From Planctomycetota bacterium (GTDB lineage Bacteria > Planctomycetota > Phycisphaerae > UBA1845 > CAIVHJ01), in contig JADFJZ010000053.1 in NCBI GenBank assembly GCA_022565195.1, positions 1 through 7,760 on the forward strand: DNA of 7,760 nt. The letters run 5' to 3'. The notes below the pieces were generated by a model that worked only from the letters and a program-made list of their open reading frames with translations, was not told where the DNA came from and ran no database searches. The translations under genes were made by a program, and so were the position numbers. Positions 6,640-7,760 of this stretch are shown here, piece after piece (position 1 is the first letter of the stretch; each line of letters begins with the position of its first letter).

Positions 6640-7760
6640 ATGATGAACCAACCGCCGCGCGTGTATCAGGTCCTGCTGGCTGCGGAAAACCGGGCGGCCG
6701 ATGAGGTGCTGTTGTCCGCGCTCGGTGAACTGGACCCCGATCACGCGGCCTGCGCCGTGGAGACGCTGCTGAAGCGGCAGCAGCCACAGGTATTGCGGCA
6801 CTTGATCGACGGCTACGACGAGCTTCCGGAGAACTGTCAGGCCCGGCTGGGGAGACACCTCCCTGCTCTTGAGTCGGTCCTGCGTGAAGTTATCCGGTGC
6901 CCCAGGGAACGGTCGAGAATAAACGCCATCGATCTGGTGGCGAGCAGCCGCTCCTGCTCCATGGCATACTTGCTGAGCATGGGCCTGCGCAGTGCCTCCT
7001 CTGATACGCGAGCCCAGGCCGCCTCTTCGCTGCGTGAATTGGCCCGCCATGTGACTCAGCAGGTGGAAGAGGATGCATTTGACATGGGCTGGCTGATCGG
7101 CGTTGAAGACCGTTATCGTGAGTTCGCTGTAGTGCAGGCCGATCAGAAACTGCTGGCGCCGGCGCTGAGCGAGGCACTCGTTGATTACGATACTCACCGC
7201 CGCCTTGCCGTTGTGGAGGCCATCGGAATGCTGAGCCTGCACCTCGAGCAAGAATTAGGCGCGCAGGCGTGCAAGCCTCAGAGCAAATTTTGGTGGGCCG
7301 TGCTGGACCGGCTCACCCACGATCCCCACCCGTGCCTGGCGGCGTTGACATTGCAGGCGCTCCAAATGAAACAGTTGCGCCCGGCGATCGCAAAGATCAT
7401 CTCCAAATGCCGGGCGGACGAGTTCATGACCAGCGTGATCCGCCACTCATGGATGCTGGGCGACCCTGCGATTCGAGCCGGCTGCCGGTCAATTACGCGT
7501 CTCGCATGGCTGGATGACGGCCCCGGGCCGATCCTCGAAATGAGTGCCGCCGATCTCCAGCGGGCGGTGCGATTCTTCGAATGTACGAGAATACCCGATG
7601 TCCAGAGGATCGAGTGGTATAAGGCGATTCTGCTGTCCGACCACAAAGACAAGCAGGCCGCAGCCCTGTTCGCGCTGGCGGGCATCAACAACGAAGAATC
7701 CTCCGAAGTGCTGCGCGTGGTGATGGACTGGGCCGATCCAAAACTGGCCGGAATCGCCGG
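6640..7760 (+). CDS. HEAT-like alpha-helical repeat protein, 3' end outside window
   Basis: The reading frame is open from ATG 6640 to the window end, with 373 full codons and no stop. The product lacks a signal peptide and membrane segments, so it is probably cytoplasmic. It is rich in Leu, Ala, Glu and Arg and consists of paired amphipathic helices in the HEAT/Armadillo style: EVLLSALGELDPDHAACAVETLL (22-44), SRINAIDLVASS (92-103), SDTRAQAASSLRELARHV (121-138), DTHRRLAVVEAIGML (184-198), HPCLAALTLQALQ (230-242), DKQAAALFALAGI (337-349). Such solenoids are usually protein-binding scaffolds. No catalytic motif is seen, so its partner is unknown. It starts 12 bases after the 898-aa gene and is very likely co-transcribed and coupled with it. 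The frame has codon use like its neighbours and is preferred over the 423-aa antisense frame across the same DNA (5980-7251). Confidence 0.75.
   Translation, partial: MMNQPPRVYQVLLAAENRAADEVLLSALGELDPDHAACAVETLLKRQQPQVLRHLIDGYDELPENCQARLGRHLPALESVLREVIRCPRERSRINAIDLVASSRSCSMAYLLSMGLRSASSDTRAQAASSLRELARHVTQQVEEDAFDMGWLIGVEDRYREFAVVQADQKLLAPALSEALVDYDTHRRLAVVEAIGMLSLHLEQELGAQACKPQSKFWWAVLDRLTHDPHPCLAALTLQALQMKQLRPAIAKIISKCRADEFMTSVIRHSWMLGDPAIRAGCRSITRLAWLDDGPGPILEMSAADLQRAVRFFECTRIPDVQRIEWYKAILLSDHKDKQAAALFALAGINNEESSEVLRVVMDWADPKLAGIA

Noticed and set aside
5980..7251. A 423-codon minus-strand open frame
   Set aside because: It spans the end of the 898-aa gene and much of the HEAT-like gene in antisense, has His/Arg/Gln-rich low-complexity translation, and no ribosome binding site was recognised. 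The sense frames show coherent domains and helices.
1..7760. tRNA, rRNA, transposase or phage genes
   Set aside because: No cloverleaf, rRNA core or transposase/integrase motif was seen on either strand by eye.

Overview
The window looks like chromosomal DNA of a Gram-negative-type bacterium, most likely a planctomycete (Phycisphaerae-like). That guess rests on one large-family pseudopilin with an [13 protein letters not shown] helix and a C-terminal H-X9-D motif, next to a large secreted beta-sandwich protein and a HEAT-like protein. This mix is common in Planctomycetota and the related PVC phyla. The assignment is an inference from protein style, not from a marker gene. Base composition and codon use look even across the window, with no obvious island boundary.

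Left part (1-2165): an imperfect inverted repeat built from 8-base CACnAAGr units lies just beyond the end of a minus-strand pair, ispF then cysS. The two genes are 4 bases apart and almost certainly co-transcribed. IspF makes the cyclic intermediate of the MEP isoprenoid pathway; CysS charges tRNA-Cys. Both keep their key catalytic or metal-binding residues. CysS has a KLSKS loop with a modified, longer segment after it.

Middle (2166-2878): a 90-base divergent intergenic region separates ispF from a plus-strand thioredoxin-type arsenate reductase (arsC) with its full set of redox cysteines. Downstream of arsC is the most striking regulatory sequence in the window: a perfect 21-base Fur-type palindrome, an exact TTGACA -35 element with a fair -10, and a second, weaker dyad centred on the predicted transcription start. 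Each dyad is preceded by GACGTAAT.

Right part (2879-7760): this promoter should drive three plus-strand genes: a pseudopilin-like protein (316 aa), a secreted multidomain protein of 898 aa with carbohydrate-binding-like, degenerate glycosidase-like and NEW3-like parts, and a HEAT-like cytoplasmic protein that runs off the window. The last two are tightly coupled: 12 bases apart, with the ribosome binding site overlapping the stop codon. The link from the first to the second crosses 101 bases with no visible terminator. The most interesting hypothesis is that this is an iron-regulated cell-surface or secretion-linked cassette. Its function is not known from sequence, and the iron control is inferred from the operator alone.
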